From Caldilineaceae bacterium (GTDB lineage Bacteria > Chloroflexota > Anaerolineae > Caldilineales > Caldilineaceae), in contig JALHQH010000055.1 in assembly GCA_022842065.1 (NCBI GenBank), forward strand, positions 1 through 64,000: a stretch of DNA of 64,000 nt. Reading direction: 5' to 3'. The position numbers and the translations under genes are program-made. The notes below the pieces were generated by a model, which did no database searches, had not been told where the DNA came from, and worked only from the letters and a program-made list of their open reading frames with translations. Of this stretch, positions 43,054 through 52,336 are shown piece by piece; within the stretch, counting starts at the first letter, position 1; every line of letters starts with the position of its first letter.

Positions 43054-45171
43054 ATGAGTCTTTTCTATCTGGACTTTGATTTACAAATCGATGAACTGGC
43101 CGATGGCAGCTATCGGGCCCGCGTTTTAAACTCGCCTGCCGGTCAAGCGGAGACGCTTTTTGTTTTGCCCTTTTCCGATTTGGAAATCGAAAACTTCTTT
43201 CTGCGTATTGGTCGTCCCCGCCGCGGGGTGCGGCGTGCGAACTCGCCGGAGCTTGATGAAGCGCGCAAGTTTGGCAGCAAGCTATACGATGCCGTTTTTC
43301 AGGACGATTTGCAAAGTTGTCTCTTACGGAGTCTTGACTATGTCGAACAGCAAGAGCAAGGCATCCGGTTGCGCTTGCGGCTGCCGCCTTCCTTGATTGA
43401 GCTGCCGTGGGAGTATCTCTATGACACCACTCGCAACCGCTTCCTGGCCCATTCAACCAGCACACCGATTGTCCGCTATTTAGATCTACCTGAGAGCCTC
43501 AGACCATTGATTGTCCCGCCGCCGCTCAAGGCATTGGTCGTTATCGCCAGTCCGCGCGACTACGAGTTGTTAGATGTCGAAGCCGAATGGCAAAAACTAA
43601 AAACTGCCGTGGCGACATTAGAACAACGGGGCATTTTGAAACTTACTCGTCTCCCCGCCGAAGAGCAAACAGGGGCGACACTGGCCGCATTGCAAAAACA
43701 ACTGCGCCAGGAACAATATCATATCTTCCATTTTATCGGCCATGGCGGCTTTGACCAACAGACCCAGGATGGCGTATTACTCTTCGAAACGGAGGATGGG
43801 CGCAGCCGCCTGGTCAGCGGCAACTTTCTCGGTACATTACTGCACGATGAACAGTCGCTGCGGCTGGCGATCCTCAACGCCTGTGAAGGCGCGCGTACGA
43901 CCAAAAGCGATCCCTTTGCCGGGGTGGCGCAACAACTGGTGCGCCAGGGTATTCCGGCGGTACTCGCCATGCAGTTTGAAATTACCGATAACGCCGCCAT
44001 CCAATTGACGCGCGAATTTTACGACGCGCTGGTCAACGGCTACCCAGTCGAAGGGGCATTGGCCGAAGCGCGTAAGGCACTTTTTACGGAGGAGAAGGAT
44101 ATTGAGTGGGGGACGCCTGTACTCTATTTGCAGGCGGTGGACGGTCATCTTTTTGACATCACGGACCAAGCGCATAACGCCGTAACCCAACAAAATCCGC
44201 CAAGTTCGGCGCAGACGGCGGCGGGCAAGGTTATGGTCTACACGCTTGCAGCGGCTGCACAACAAGCGGTTAAGCGATTGCAACCGTGGCAGGTGGCGTT
44301 GCTGCTGGCCTTGCTCCTGGCTGTGAGTGGGATCGCTTTACGGTCATTGCTGAACCGTGGGGCAGCGAACCCACCGGCAGCGACACCGTCGCCATCTATC
44401 CCACAAACGGCGGCATCAACCGCGACGAATACGATGACACCTGACACACCAGCGGTTTCCAATCTTAACCCGGTGAGCCAGACGCTCTGGTTGGTTGAAG
44501 CGGAAACGCTTATGAACAACAACGATTATGCGGCTGCCCAGCGCGTTTATGAACGGCTGTTAGCTGTCGACCCAGAAAACGTTGAGGGCTTGTTGGGGCT
44601 GGGGCTGGCGCTGCGTTACACAGAGGGTGGTGCGCAAGCAGCGCTGCGTCTCCTCTATGAAGCCGCTGAACTTCAACCCGACAACCCAGCGGTCAATGCC
44701 GCCCTTGGCAATCTCTTGCGTGAAACCTTTGATCGCCACCAAGACGCGATTCCTTATTACTCACGGGCGATCTCGCAAACGGTTGCCGCCCAACGCGCCC
44801 CGCTCTATGGGGCGCGCGGGTGGGCCTACCAGGCTGTCGGTGACGATGAACAGGCAATCGCTGATTGGAATGAAGTGATCCGGCTTGATCCAGGCAATGA
44901 GAATTATTTTCATCGCGCTGAAATCTACAAGGCCTTGGGGCAGGATCGCGCCGCCATCGAAGACTATGGACGCGCCATCGAACTTTTACCCACGGATGCC
45001 AAATATTATTTTTATCGCGCTGAAGCCTATGCGCGGTTAAATCAGGTGGATGAAGCAGTGAGCGATTACGACGCTTTCCTACGCCTGCAAGACCCATCAA
45101 CGCCGCCGGCAGCCATTGACCAAGCCCAACGCTATCTTGCCACACACGGGGCGACGCCGACACCCTCTTGA
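43054..45171 (+). CDS. Membrane CHAT-domain peptidase with C-terminal TPRs
   Basis: The 705-residue protein has a CHAT caspase-like domain (about 130-375) with catalytic histidine in FHFIGHGGFD (His230) and cysteine in AILNACEGA (Cys277), both intact. A single membrane segment (about 412-433, WQVALLLALLLAVSGIALRSL) is followed by a Thr/Ala/Pro-rich linker and five or so TPRs (480-700). With no signal peptide, the CHAT domain should be cytoplasmic and the TPRs external, reversing the usual HetF order. Caspase-like CHAT proteins serve in cell death and defence, but no effector substrate is adjacent. Confidence 0.88.
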   Translation: MSLFYLDFDLQIDELADGSYRARVLNSPAGQAETLFVLPFSDLEIENFFLRIGRPRRGVRRANSPELDEARKFGSKLYDAVFQDDLQSCLLRSLDYVEQQEQGIRLRLRLPPSLIELPWEYLYDTTRNRFLAHSTSTPIVRYLDLPESLRPLIVPPPLKALVVIASPRDYELLDVEAEWQKLKTAVATLEQRGILKLTRLPAEEQTGATLAALQKQLRQEQYHIFHFIGHGGFDQQTQDGVLLFETEDGRSRLVSGNFLGTLLHDEQSLRLAILNACEGARTTKSDPFAGVAQQLVRQGIPAVLAMQFEITDNAAIQLTREFYDALVNGYPVEGALAEARKALFTEEKDIEWGTPVLYLQAVDGHLFDITDQAHNAVTQQNPPSSAQTAAGKVMVYTLAAAAQQAVKRLQPWQVALLLALLLAVSGIALRSLLNRGAANPPAATPSPSIPQTAASTATNTMTPDTPAVSNLNPVSQTLWLVEAETLMNNNDYAAAQRVYERLLAVDPENVEGLLGLGLALRYTEGGAQAALRLLYEAAELQPDNPAVNAALGNLLRETFDRHQDAIPYYSRAISQTVAAQRAPLYGARGWAYQAVGDDEQAIADWNEVIRLDPGNENYFHRAEIYKALGQDRAAIEDYGRAIELLPTDAKYYFYRAEAYARLNQVDEAVSDYDAFLRLQDPSTPPAAIDQAQRYLATHGATPTPS

Positions 45172-45213
45172 TATAGCCAACTGCCTAGGCCTATGATTGG
45201 AGAAGGTTCTACG

Positions 45214-45738
45214 ATGATCATTCTCGAAACCGAACGCCTGCTGTTACGTCATCTAGAGTTGGGCGACCTAGACGATCTCTACGCGCTCTATCGCGACCCA
45301 GAAATGCGCCGCTATTTTCCCGAGGGGACGCTGAGTTATGCCGAGACCAAAGAAGAGTTGGCGTGGTTTCTCAATGGTCACCCCCGGCATCCCGAGTTAG
45401 GGCTGTGGGCGACCATTCACAAGGCAGATCACCGCTTTATTGGGCGCTGCGGCCTCTTGCCGTGGACGCTTGCTGGGCAGGACGAAGTCGAAGTCGCGTA
45501 CATGATTGACAAGGCGTACTGGGGACAAGGACTAGGGGCCGAGGCCGCCCTGGCGGTGCGCGATTACGGCTTCAACACCTTGCAGTTGCCGCGGCTGATC
45601 TGCTTGATCGATCAGGCTAACCTGGCATCGATCAAGACGGCCCAGAAGATCGGCATGGCCTTTGAAAAAACGGGCGAGGATGAGCACGGCCCCTACCTCC
45701 TCTACGCCATGACCAGCCCGCGCAAGGCCGGGGGTTAA
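45214..45738 (+). CDS. GNAT family N-acetyltransferase
   Basis: The ATG at 45214 gives 174 residues of the RimJ/RimL-like Acetyltransf_3 type: TERLLLRHLELGDLDDLYAL at the start, the acetyl-CoA loop region DKAYWGQGLGAEAALAVRDY near residue 100, and LICLIDQANLASIKTAQKIGM. An ATG seven codons earlier lacks a ribosome site as good as GGAGAAGG. The substrate is unknown. Confidence 0.9.
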   Translation: MIILETERLLLRHLELGDLDDLYALYRDPEMRRYFPEGTLSYAETKEELAWFLNGHPRHPELGLWATIHKADHRFIGRCGLLPWTLAGQDEVEVAYMIDKAYWGQGLGAEAALAVRDYGFNTLQLPRLICLIDQANLASIKTAQKIGMAFEKTGEDEHGPYLLYAMTSPRKAGG

Positions 45739-45754
45739 GCCGACGCGACGGCGC

Positions 45755-46318
45755 TCACTTAACGCCTTTCCACACCCCGGCGTACTTCTTACGATATTTG
45801 GTATCTTCTTCACGGTCGATCAGCGCCAGCGCCTTGCTCTTCACCCCCTCATCGCCCACGGCCGCATAGAGGTGATGTAGCCCTTGGATGATGTCAAAGC
45901 GGATGAGGCTCCAATTCTTTTCGGCCAAACACTCGAAATAGCGTGTTTCCAACTCGCCTAACAAACGCGCCCGTTGGGTTGGGCCCGCCACGCCCACTTT
46001 CCACAAATTTTGGAGACAATGGCGGGCCGTGACAAAGCGCTCATCTTTGGTAACTGCCAGCAACTTGTCCAAATCAGACAAGATGCGTTCCTCGGGATCG
46101 CTCTTGGCCAGGTTGCAGAGCAGTTGCGCGGCGATGGCGCGGTTGTGGTTATCCTGGTGGGTGAGGTTGGCCACGGCCTGATCCCAGACCAGATAAGCCC
46201 AATCAACTGGCTGTTCGGTCGCCGCCATGATCGCCGCATAGGCTTCATTTTGTCCTGGGCGGTCATTCCCCCACAAGGCAGCGAGATCCGCAGGGATTTG
46301 TGTCACCAGCGTGCTCAT
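45755..46318 (-). CDS. Conserved alpha-helical (HEAT-like) protein
   Basis: The 187-residue protein is all-helical in appearance, with WDQAVANLTHQDNHNRAIAAQ and two further helix pairs of HEAT type, and ends in a Lys-rich KYRKKYAGVWKGVK. I do not recognise a named family. It lies two bases after the VOC gene and is the last of a three-gene operon with AraC and VOC. Confidence 0.7.
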   Translation of the reverse strand: MSTLVTQIPADLAALWGNDRPGQNEAYAAIMAATEQPVDWAYLVWDQAVANLTHQDNHNRAIAAQLLCNLAKSDPEERILSDLDKLLAVTKDERFVTARHCLQNLWKVGVAGPTQRARLLGELETRYFECLAEKNWSLIRFDIIQGLHHLYAAVGDEGVKSKALALIDREEDTKYRKKYAGVWKGVK

Positions 46319-46320
46319 TG

Positions 46321-46719
46321 TTACCCCATCAGCTGATAAATCTGGATCAAGTTGCCACAGGTGTCGTTGAGGATGGCAATGGTCGTCGTCCCCATAGTGG
46401 TTGGCTCCATCGTGAACTCTACGCCGAGCGTCTGCATCCGTTCGTACTCGGCGTAGACATCATCGACCTGAAAGGCGGTAAAGGGGATGCCATCACGCAT
46501 GAGATCAGCTTTGAGCGCTTTCATCGCCGGATACTCGGCGTTGGGTTCGAGCAGCACCTCGGTCCCATCCGGCTCTGCCGGCGACACAACGGTCAGCCAG
46601 CGTGCGCCGCCACCAAAATCAATATCATGTTTTTTCACAAAGCCCAGCTTTTCGGTGTAAAAGGCTAAGGCTTTGTCATAGTCAATAATCGATACGCTGT
46701 TGAGTTTAATTTTGATCAT
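46321..46719 (-). CDS. VOC/glyoxalase-like protein
   Basis: The 132-residue protein has the paired beta-alpha-beta-beta-beta modules of the vicinal oxygen chelate superfamily (SIIDYDKALAFYTEKLGF; later VDDVYAEYERMQTLGVEF and NDTCGNLIQIYQ). The first-strand histidine ligand is an asparagine or serine here, so metal chemistry is doubtful and a binding role is possible. It lies two bases after the AraC gene. Confidence 0.85.
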   Translation of the reverse strand: MIKIKLNSVSIIDYDKALAFYTEKLGFVKKHDIDFGGGARWLTVVSPAEPDGTEVLLEPNAEYPAMKALKADLMRDGIPFTAFQVDDVYAEYERMQTLGVEFTMEPTTMGTTTIAILNDTCGNLIQIYQLMG

Positions 46720-46721
46720 CG

Positions 46722-47120
46722 TTACCGTTTGCTCCTATCCTGAGAAGTGGTTAATCGTTGTGTCGCCGCCGCACAGCCCAGTTCACGAAAAGCTTGGGGG
46801 GAGAGGCCAAAGTGCTGCTTGAAGGCCTTGCTAAACGCATTGTGACTGCCATACCCCGCGGCCAACGCCACTTCGCCAATGTCGCTCGCCCCCATGCGTA
46901 ACTTGCGCCCAGCCCGCTCCAAGCGTAACCGGCGGAGATAAGCAGTGGGGCTTTCACCCACTTGCGCCAGAAAGACGCGGTGAAAGTGGGGTAGCGAAAA
47001 GCCGGCCAGGGCGGCTAACTCGGCGCGGTCGAGCGTCTCGGTGATATGGCGCTGCATATGGCGTTTCACCGCCTCAATGCGCTGTTGTTCACTTTGATTG
47101 GGTGGCATTTCACAAGACAT
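46722..47120 (-). CDS. AraC-family regulator, DNA-binding domain only
   Basis: The 132-residue protein is little more than the two AraC helix-turn-helices (LAALAGFSLPHFHRVFLAQV; VALAAGYGSHNAFSKAFKQHFG). It has no effector domain, like SoxS/MarA, so control is probably by abundance. An ATG four codons later is an alternative start. It heads the AraC-VOC-helical operon with two-base spacings. Confidence 0.88.
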   Translation of the reverse strand: MSCEMPPNQSEQQRIEAVKRHMQRHITETLDRAELAALAGFSLPHFHRVFLAQVGESPTAYLRRLRLERAGRKLRMGASDIGEVALAAGYGSHNAFSKAFKQHFGLSPQAFRELGCAAATQRLTTSQDRSKR

Positions 47121-47344
47121 GGCAGCAGTGTACCATAACAGAATGTTTGTTCGTTATTCCAAAAGTATCATGGTAACGCACCATTTATAGGTGGTGATCG
47201 GCCTCAACCGGCGCTGCCGACAAGGCTCACATCAGCCCCCATAACGATAAAAATCTTTTGCCACAGATGGACGCAGATAAACGCAGATGTTTGTCGGTGG
47301 TCATCTACGACGATTTACCGAACAGCTATTTTAGACCTTCCAAG

Positions 47345-47881
47345 CTAAACCGGCTGATAGATCAGCGCAGTAACCCCAGAACGAAAGGGTTGGCTTTCCA
47401 TCAGCTTCAACTTGAGCGTGCGTTCTGCCCGAAAGAGCCGTTGCCCTTTCCCCAGCACCACCGGATAGATCAGCAAGCGATATTCGTCGACCAGACGCCG
47501 CGCCGCCAAGTAAGCAACCAATTCGCCGCTGCCAAAGACCAACAGATTGCCCCCGGGTTGGGCTTTTAGGTGTTGGATCGCAGCCGCAACGTCGCCGCTG
47601 ATAATCGTCGAGTTCTGCCACGGGGCGCATTGGAGCGTGGTGGAGACAACATGTTTGGGCAACTGGTTCATGCGATCGGCATAATCATCAACCCCGGCGC
47701 GCCGGGGCCAGGCCTGGGCAAAGCTGGCATAGGTCTTTCGCCCCAGCAGGAGCCCATCACCCGCCACCAGCTCTGCATATTTGAACTGCGCGATCTCCTC
47801 GTGCCAGTAAGGGAAGGTCCATGTCGGCGCAGCCATGACTCCATCCAGCGATAGAAATTCGGCAACCGTGATCTTCCCCAT
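47345..47881 (-). CDS. RibD C-terminal/dihydrofolate-reductase-like protein
   Basis: The ATG at 47881 with a GGGGGAG upstream gives 178 residues. ITVAEFLSLDGVMAAP, GDGLLLGRKTYASF and NLLVFGSGELVAYL are the NADPH-binding landmarks of the RibD_C reductase fold, seen in many small DHFR-like proteins of unknown substrate. It is located 110 bases downstream of an AraC-type gene, a common arrangement in accessory regions. Confidence 0.88.
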   Translation of the reverse strand: MGKITVAEFLSLDGVMAAPTWTFPYWHEEIAQFKYAELVAGDGLLLGRKTYASFAQAWPRRAGVDDYADRMNQLPKHVVSTTLQCAPWQNSTIISGDVAAAIQHLKAQPGGNLLVFGSGELVAYLAARRLVDEYRLLIYPVVLGKGQRLFRAERTLKLKLMESQPFRSGVTALIYQPV

Positions 47882-47991
47882 CTTGCTCCCCCCGCCCCAT
47901 CTACCGGCCCCATTGCTTGACCGCCCTAGCATACAACCGTGACCCACCCCTTGTCTTGAACGAAAACGACAGTTGGACACTGTCCACTGCC

Positions 47992-48720
47992 TCACTCGGC
48001 CAGCCCCGTCATAGAGAGGAATGACATGCCCTGCTGGTGCGCAGGGGCAAGCAGCTGGGTTGGCGTCTGGCCGATGAAGCGTTTGAGCGAGCGGGTGAGA
48101 TGGGGCTGATCGGCGTAGCCAGCCTGATCGACGGTATCAAGGATCGGGACGCCCTGCTTTAACAGCGCGACGGCTAAGCGCGCCCGTTCGATCTGGGTGA
48201 CGAGCCCTTGGGTTAAACCGGTGGCGTGGAGAAAGCGCCGTTGGACGGAGCGCGGGGAGAGATCCGTAGTCTGGTTTTGCAGCGCGGCGGCCACAACCGG
48301 CTCATGGACCAGTAACCCTTCCCGCACGAGCTGCGCAACAAAAACATCGACGTTGGCAAAGGTGGGGAATTCCCAGGCCGCCCCGTGGAGCCAGAAGGAG
48401 CGATCTCCGGCGCCGGCCAAATTAACCTCACCGTTGACCAGCTTGATCGTGGGCAGGTGCGGCATATACGTGCCCAATTTGAAGATAACGCCCAGCCACT
48501 CACCGTCGGCAGGACAGTGAGCGGGGGTGGATTGAGTCTCCGGCCCGCGTACGGTCAGCTGAATCTTACCGTCAAGCTGCGTGATCACCATCTCCCAGTT
48601 GCTGGCCGCGACGGAAAGAAATGTTTGCGCCCGCGTGCTTTGACTCCGCCAGATCAGTTCGACATAGGGTGAATCAATCGGGGTGTCTTCAAAGGCAATG
48701 AGTTCGTTTGTTTCGTTCAT
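47992..48720 (-). CDS. AraC-family regulator with DUF6597-like N-domain
   Basis: The 242-residue protein has a sensor domain with SPYVELIWRSQS and an AraC helix-turn-helix (about 150-230; SVQRRFLHATGLTQGLV, DTVDQAGYADQPHLTRSLKRF). It is the intact relative of the truncated leader at 4549-4644. It probably controls the RibD-like gene downstream. Confidence 0.85.
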   Translation of the reverse strand: MNETNELIAFEDTPIDSPYVELIWRSQSTRAQTFLSVAASNWEMVITQLDGKIQLTVRGPETQSTPAHCPADGEWLGVIFKLGTYMPHLPTIKLVNGEVNLAGAGDRSFWLHGAAWEFPTFANVDVFVAQLVREGLLVHEPVVAAALQNQTTDLSPRSVQRRFLHATGLTQGLVTQIERARLAVALLKQGVPILDTVDQAGYADQPHLTRSLKRFIGQTPTQLLAPAHQQGMSFLSMTGLAE

Positions 48721-48851
48721 AATAGGAGTCTAGCGTATTTTTGTCGCTATGTCTAGGCTTCCTTGCGCCGCAAAAGTTACGCGCAGCAGCGCGCTGGTGA
48801 CGACGGACAAAATGGATATCATGGGCGCGAGTACGTCCCTATCCCTGATGG

Positions 48852-48950
48852 AAGTTAAGAAATAAATTCGGTAATCGAGCGGACCCTGAGCGGGTGCCCT
48901 CTGGGCGCGAAGGGGAAGCGGCGCCATTTGCCGAATTATTTGCTTAATCT
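48852..48950. repeat. Imperfect palindrome with dispersed element (copy 3)
   Basis: AT-rich arms around AATAAATTCGG (48860-48874) and CCGAATTATT (48928-48941) pair imperfectly. Between them lies the dispersed unit at 48891-48909. This is the main content of the 48721-48960 gap. Confidence 0.55.
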
Positions 48951-48960
48951 CCATAAGGGA

Positions 48961-50028
48961 TTATTCACCGCGCAGCGGTAGATCCAAAAACTGGCTATAA
49001 CGCTGTGCAGTCACGGTCAGCGCGGCTGTCTGTGCGGGGGTAAAGGGTTGGAATGGCGTCCACTCGACCATCACCCCCTTTTTCTTCAACGTCCGTTTCC
49101 AAGTGCCGGCAATCCTGCCATCGATCACGACCGTGGGGCTAAAGACGCCGTTGCCACCAGGACAGATGCGGTTGGCATAAATCGGCTCAAGCACTGCGCT
49201 GCGCTCGCCATAGCCGAGAACAAATTCATCAAAGCCCGGCAACAGATAGACCACCGTGGCACTAGTGGCAGTAGCAGGGATGCTGTGCGGCAACCAGTAC
49301 GCTTGACCAGCGACCGTCTCTTGCTGCAATTCGTGCTGGATGGCGGCCAATCCTTGGCGCGCATCCGTCAGGGTGATCCCCGCCCAGCGCGCCAGATCCG
49401 GTACCGTGGCAGGGCCGTGGCTGGTGAAGTAGCGCCGCGCCAACGCGGCCAACGCTTCGTCGCGCGCCAACGGCGGGGTTGGCCCAAGCCATTCATCGAG
49501 CAGGACAAAGGTCTGTTGCGTCCCACTCGGCGCGCCAAAACAGATCAACCCATCTTGCGCGGCGCGCAAGAGCAGATGATAGCCACGCTGACCGGCGGTA
49601 GCAATGTTATCTTGCTCCAGCAATTGGTACATTTCATCACGCGTGAACGCTTTGCCCCCTTGTAACGCTTGGGCAAAGCGCACCTTGCTGCGGCTAAAGC
49701 TGGCTTCATCCAAGGCCAGTTGGCGGTAACGACCGGCCGATTGCGCGATCATGCGCGGGGTCAGCAGTGTGAGCAGCCAGCGCGCATCCGCCGCCGCGAC
49801 AAAGTGCAGGGTGCCGCGCATGGGCCAGGTGCGAATGATGGTGCGATCGACCAGCGCCTGGATCACCGTCTGCTCGGTTGCCGCGGCCATTCGCAGCCCA
49901 ATCGCCCATAACCCACCAAGATAATCTTGCGCCTGCAACGCCCCTAACCAGGCAACCACTTGGGCTGGTTGGGTAAAGGAAGGTTCAAGCACGCCCTGGT
50001 TCGCAAGTCGTGTCAAGCCGATGTTCAT
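48961..50028 (-). CDS. Winged-helix AlkZ-like protein (HTH_42)
   Basis: The ATG at 50028 gives 355 residues. The family has three winged-helix domains and includes DNA glycosylases for bulky or crosslinked bases (AlkZ, YcaQ). GALQAQDYLGGLWAIGLRM near residue 30 places Q-A-Q-D at the position of the QxQ/QxD catalytic motif. WPMRGTLHFVAAADARWLL is a family landmark, as is FDEFVLGYGERSAVL near 265. The motif is compatible with activity, but most members are uncharacterised. Confidence 0.82.
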   Translation of the reverse strand: MNIGLTRLANQGVLEPSFTQPAQVVAWLGALQAQDYLGGLWAIGLRMAAATEQTVIQALVDRTIIRTWPMRGTLHFVAAADARWLLTLLTPRMIAQSAGRYRQLALDEASFSRSKVRFAQALQGGKAFTRDEMYQLLEQDNIATAGQRGYHLLLRAAQDGLICFGAPSGTQQTFVLLDEWLGPTPPLARDEALAALARRYFTSHGPATVPDLARWAGITLTDARQGLAAIQHELQQETVAGQAYWLPHSIPATATSATVVYLLPGFDEFVLGYGERSAVLEPIYANRICPGGNGVFSPTVVIDGRIAGTWKRTLKKKGVMVEWTPFQPFTPAQTAALTVTAQRYSQFLDLPLRGE

Positions 50029-50230
50029 AGGTCTGCGCTTCTTACCCTTCCGCCGCTTGGCGTTGACGACATTCCACCCAGTGCAGTAGAACGAACAAGA
50101 ACACGAATGAATTAAACAACCCATCAAGAAGTAACATTACCGCAGGAGGCGTCTCTTGCGTTACGGTCAAATCCACGTCACCATTATAGACTTGTTCATA
50201 CGAGCTCGGTTCAAGCTTGGCCTGTCCAAA

Positions 50231-50677
50231 TTAGCCTTTGCCCGTGCGCAGTTGGCTGATTGTTTTGTCAATGCGCTGCTGGCGCGTCTCGGCGGTCTTG
50301 GCCTCTGCGATGGAGAGTACATGCCGCGACTTGTTGCTGTATGACAGCCCATCAAAGGTCTGTTTGGCATCATCGTTTTGATCGAGTGCCGCCTGGAAAT
50401 CGGCTGGAACCGTAACCACCCGTGGCTCAGTATCGAGCTCGATCGCCACCTCGATCTCATCGCCGCCAGCCACGCCGGCCCCCTTGCGATGCTCGGCGCT
50501 GACACCCACCATGTAGACCCCACCCATTACCGCTACTGTGTTGCGATAGGTATAACCATTGATTGTCACGCGCACCGGTGGGCGTTTGCCCGCGCCCAGG
50601 CTCTCCACGACTGCGTCGGGAATTTGGATGCCGGTCGCGTTTTTGTCTGCCTGGAGCAGGGTGGTGCGAAATTTCAT
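50231..50677 (-). CDS. DUF1905 / YdeI-OmpD-associated family protein
   Basis: The ATG at 50677, with GGAGG seven bases upstream, gives 148 residues. The N-terminal half (FRTTLLQADKNATGIQIPD) is DUF1905, and the C-terminal half (DAKQTFDGLSYSNKSRHVLS...ETRQQRIDK) is the bacteriocin-protection YdeI/OmpD-associated domain. Its function is unclear. The start overlaps the DUF998 stop by four bases, so the two are co-translated. Confidence 0.85.
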   Translation of the reverse strand: MKFRTTLLQADKNATGIQIPDAVVESLGAGKRPPVRVTINGYTYRNTVAVMGGVYMVGVSAEHRKGAGVAGGDEIEVAIELDTEPRVVTVPADFQAALDQNDDAKQTFDGLSYSNKSRHVLSIAEAKTAETRQQRIDKTISQLRTGKG

Positions 50678-51372
50678 CGATTTCCCTCCCTGGTCGAACG
50701 TGCGTTCAGTAATCGGGCCGATAGGGCTGAAAGCCATGACCAGGCTAGCACGATCCCGATCCAAAAACCCAGGATGGTCCACGGGTTGCCGGCACCCGCG
50801 CCAATGCCGACAAATGCGGCAAAGAAGATCACGCCCGTGAGAATCGAAAAGCGGCTCCAGCCTTTTTGTTGTCGCAGGGCAAAGCGGCGGGCGAAGATAA
50901 AACAGGCTGCGATCAACGCCAAAAAGCCAATGCCGCCGCTGACAAAGTGCAGGATGCCATGGGTGGTGACAGTATTGGTGTCGGCCGGTGTCCCTATGGG
51001 AAAACCTAACCCTGGATCCGCTTTAAAAATGCCGGCACCGATCAAGCTCACCCCGTAAATGCCGATGAGCAATGGACCCCAGTGCCGCCCATAACCATGC
51101 GGTAATGCCCGTCGCAGCCCGAGCGCAGCACCAATCACCAACAGGCCACTGAGCCAAAAGTTGGCAACTTGGATCCAGCCCAGGTCGCCATTGCTCAACA
51201 TGCTGAGGGGATGACGCGTAATGTCGAACCCAGGCCGGGTGAAGGCTTGGAGCAGCCCCACAACTAAGTAAAGCGGGCCGGCAACGATGCCGCCCCCAAG
51301 TAACATGCGTGTGCTGTTTGCACTTGGCTTAGTTGCACTGGTGGTCATGTTTGCGTCTGCTACACTTTGCAT
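50674..51372 (-). CDS. DUF998 membrane protein
   Basis: The ATG at 51372 has AAAGG eight bases upstream and gives 232 residues with six predicted membrane helices. FDITRHPLSMLSNGDLGWIQVANFWLSG (in two parts) and THGILHFVSGGIGFLALI are DUF998 landmarks. The function is unknown. Coupled to the DUF1905 gene. Confidence 0.85.
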   Translation of the reverse strand: MQSVADANMTTSATKPSANSTRMLLGGGIVAGPLYLVVGLLQAFTRPGFDITRHPLSMLSNGDLGWIQVANFWLSGLLVIGAALGLRRALPHGYGRHWGPLLIGIYGVSLIGAGIFKADPGLGFPIGTPADTNTVTTHGILHFVSGGIGFLALIAACFIFARRFALRQQKGWSRFSILTGVIFFAAFVGIGAGAGNPWTILGFWIGIVLAWSWLSALSARLLNARSTREGNR

Positions 51373-51439
51373 AAAATCTGCCTTTCTAAATTGGGACTGG
51401 CCAGTGAAGTCTAAGTTCATCTTCACCGGCCAGAGGGTG

Positions 51440-51784
51440 TTATTCCGCAAGGGGCCGTACCTCAATCACACTGTAACTTGCCTGCCCCAACTGAGTGGCC
51501 ACCTGAATGGCTTCGTTGAGATCGCGCACAGCAATCAAGTAAAAGGCGCTAAGTTGCCGCTCAGTTTCCTGCAAAGGACCAGCCGCTAACGTGATCGCGG
51601 TTTGCTGAACACAAACGGTCGTGACCGCACTGCCAGCTTGCAACTGCGCGCCTGCCAACAGACGGCCACTCGCCCGCAACCACTCCTCGTTGCTGCGTCC
51701 GGCCTCGGCGACAAGGCTGCGATCACTGGGCGACAACGCGGCCAACTGCTGCGCATCAGTATAAATCAAAAGTAGATATTTCAT
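51440..51784 (-). CDS. YciI/DGPF-family protein (copy 1)
   Basis: The 114-residue protein begins KYLLLIYTDAQQL, with the ferredoxin-like YCII fold. The signature is ATQLGQASYSVIEVRPL at its end rather than the DGPF motif. It belongs to the group encoded beside ECF42 sigma genes. The frame extends 30 codons upstream without a ribosome site. It lies 109 bases downstream of a second YciI gene. Confidence 0.82.
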   Translation of the reverse strand: MKYLLLIYTDAQQLAALSPSDRSLVAEAGRSNEEWLRASGRLLAGAQLQAGSAVTTVCVQQTAITLAAGPLQETERQLSAFYLIAVRDLNEAIQVATQLGQASYSVIEVRPLAE

Positions 51785-51893
51785 ATCCATTTCGGGTTGG
51801 TCAAACCGCCCTGTGGCCCCGTCGCACAGAAGCTTTTCAGTAACAATTGTCAATTGACCATTCTCAATTAACAATCGTTACTCAGTTCAGGAC

Positions 51894-52250
51894 TCAGTGC
51901 ATCCCCATATCGCCTGGCCCCATGATCCGCACAATCTCGCTTTCGCCGTCACCGATGATCTGGCGGAAGCGTTTGCACCATTCAACCGCAGCTTCGAGCG
52001 AATCGGTCTGGAGCAGGGCAAAGCCGGCCGTTAACTCTTTCAATTCGATAAAGGGGCCATCGGTCACGGTGAACTTGCCATCGGCCAGCTTGAGCCGCGC
52101 CCCGGTCGGCATTGCCCCGCCGGTGGCGACAACAATGCCGGCTTGCATGGCCTCGCCGATAAACTGACCCATCTCCATCATCATTTCTGGTGTCGGCAGC
52201 GGGCCAGGGTTGTTGGGGTCCCAATGGGGATCATAAACGAGAAATTGCAT
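51894..52250 (-). CDS. YciI/DGPF-family protein (copy 2)
   Basis: The 118-residue protein contains the DGPF motif in LADGKFTVTDGPFIELKELT and the catalytic-type His/Asp region at its start (LVYDPHWDPNN). A leader with AAGGAGCAACC is nearly identical to that of copy 3 at 53658, so the two are duplicates. ECF42-associated DGPF proteins are widespread, with no settled activity. Confidence 0.88.
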   Translation of the reverse strand: MQFLVYDPHWDPNNPGPLPTPEMMMEMGQFIGEAMQAGIVVATGGAMPTGARLKLADGKFTVTDGPFIELKELTAGFALLQTDSLEAAVEWCKRFRQIIGDGESEIVRIMGPGDMGMH

Positions 52251-52290
52251 GATCGGTTGCTCCTTTTTGTTTAAAGATTAACGCACATAT

Positions 52291-52336
52291 CAGTCGTCAG
52301 GCATCGGTCGTCAGTCGCGGGTGCCCACTGGGCGCG
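52291..52336. repeat. Heptamer run plus dispersed element (copy 4)
   Basis: CAGTCGTCAGGCATCGGTCG-type heptamers (52291-52318), related to those at 30186-30223, run directly into the CGGGTGCCCACTGGGCGCG unit at 52318-52336, ending where the DUF6958-like gene stops. Confidence 0.65.
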
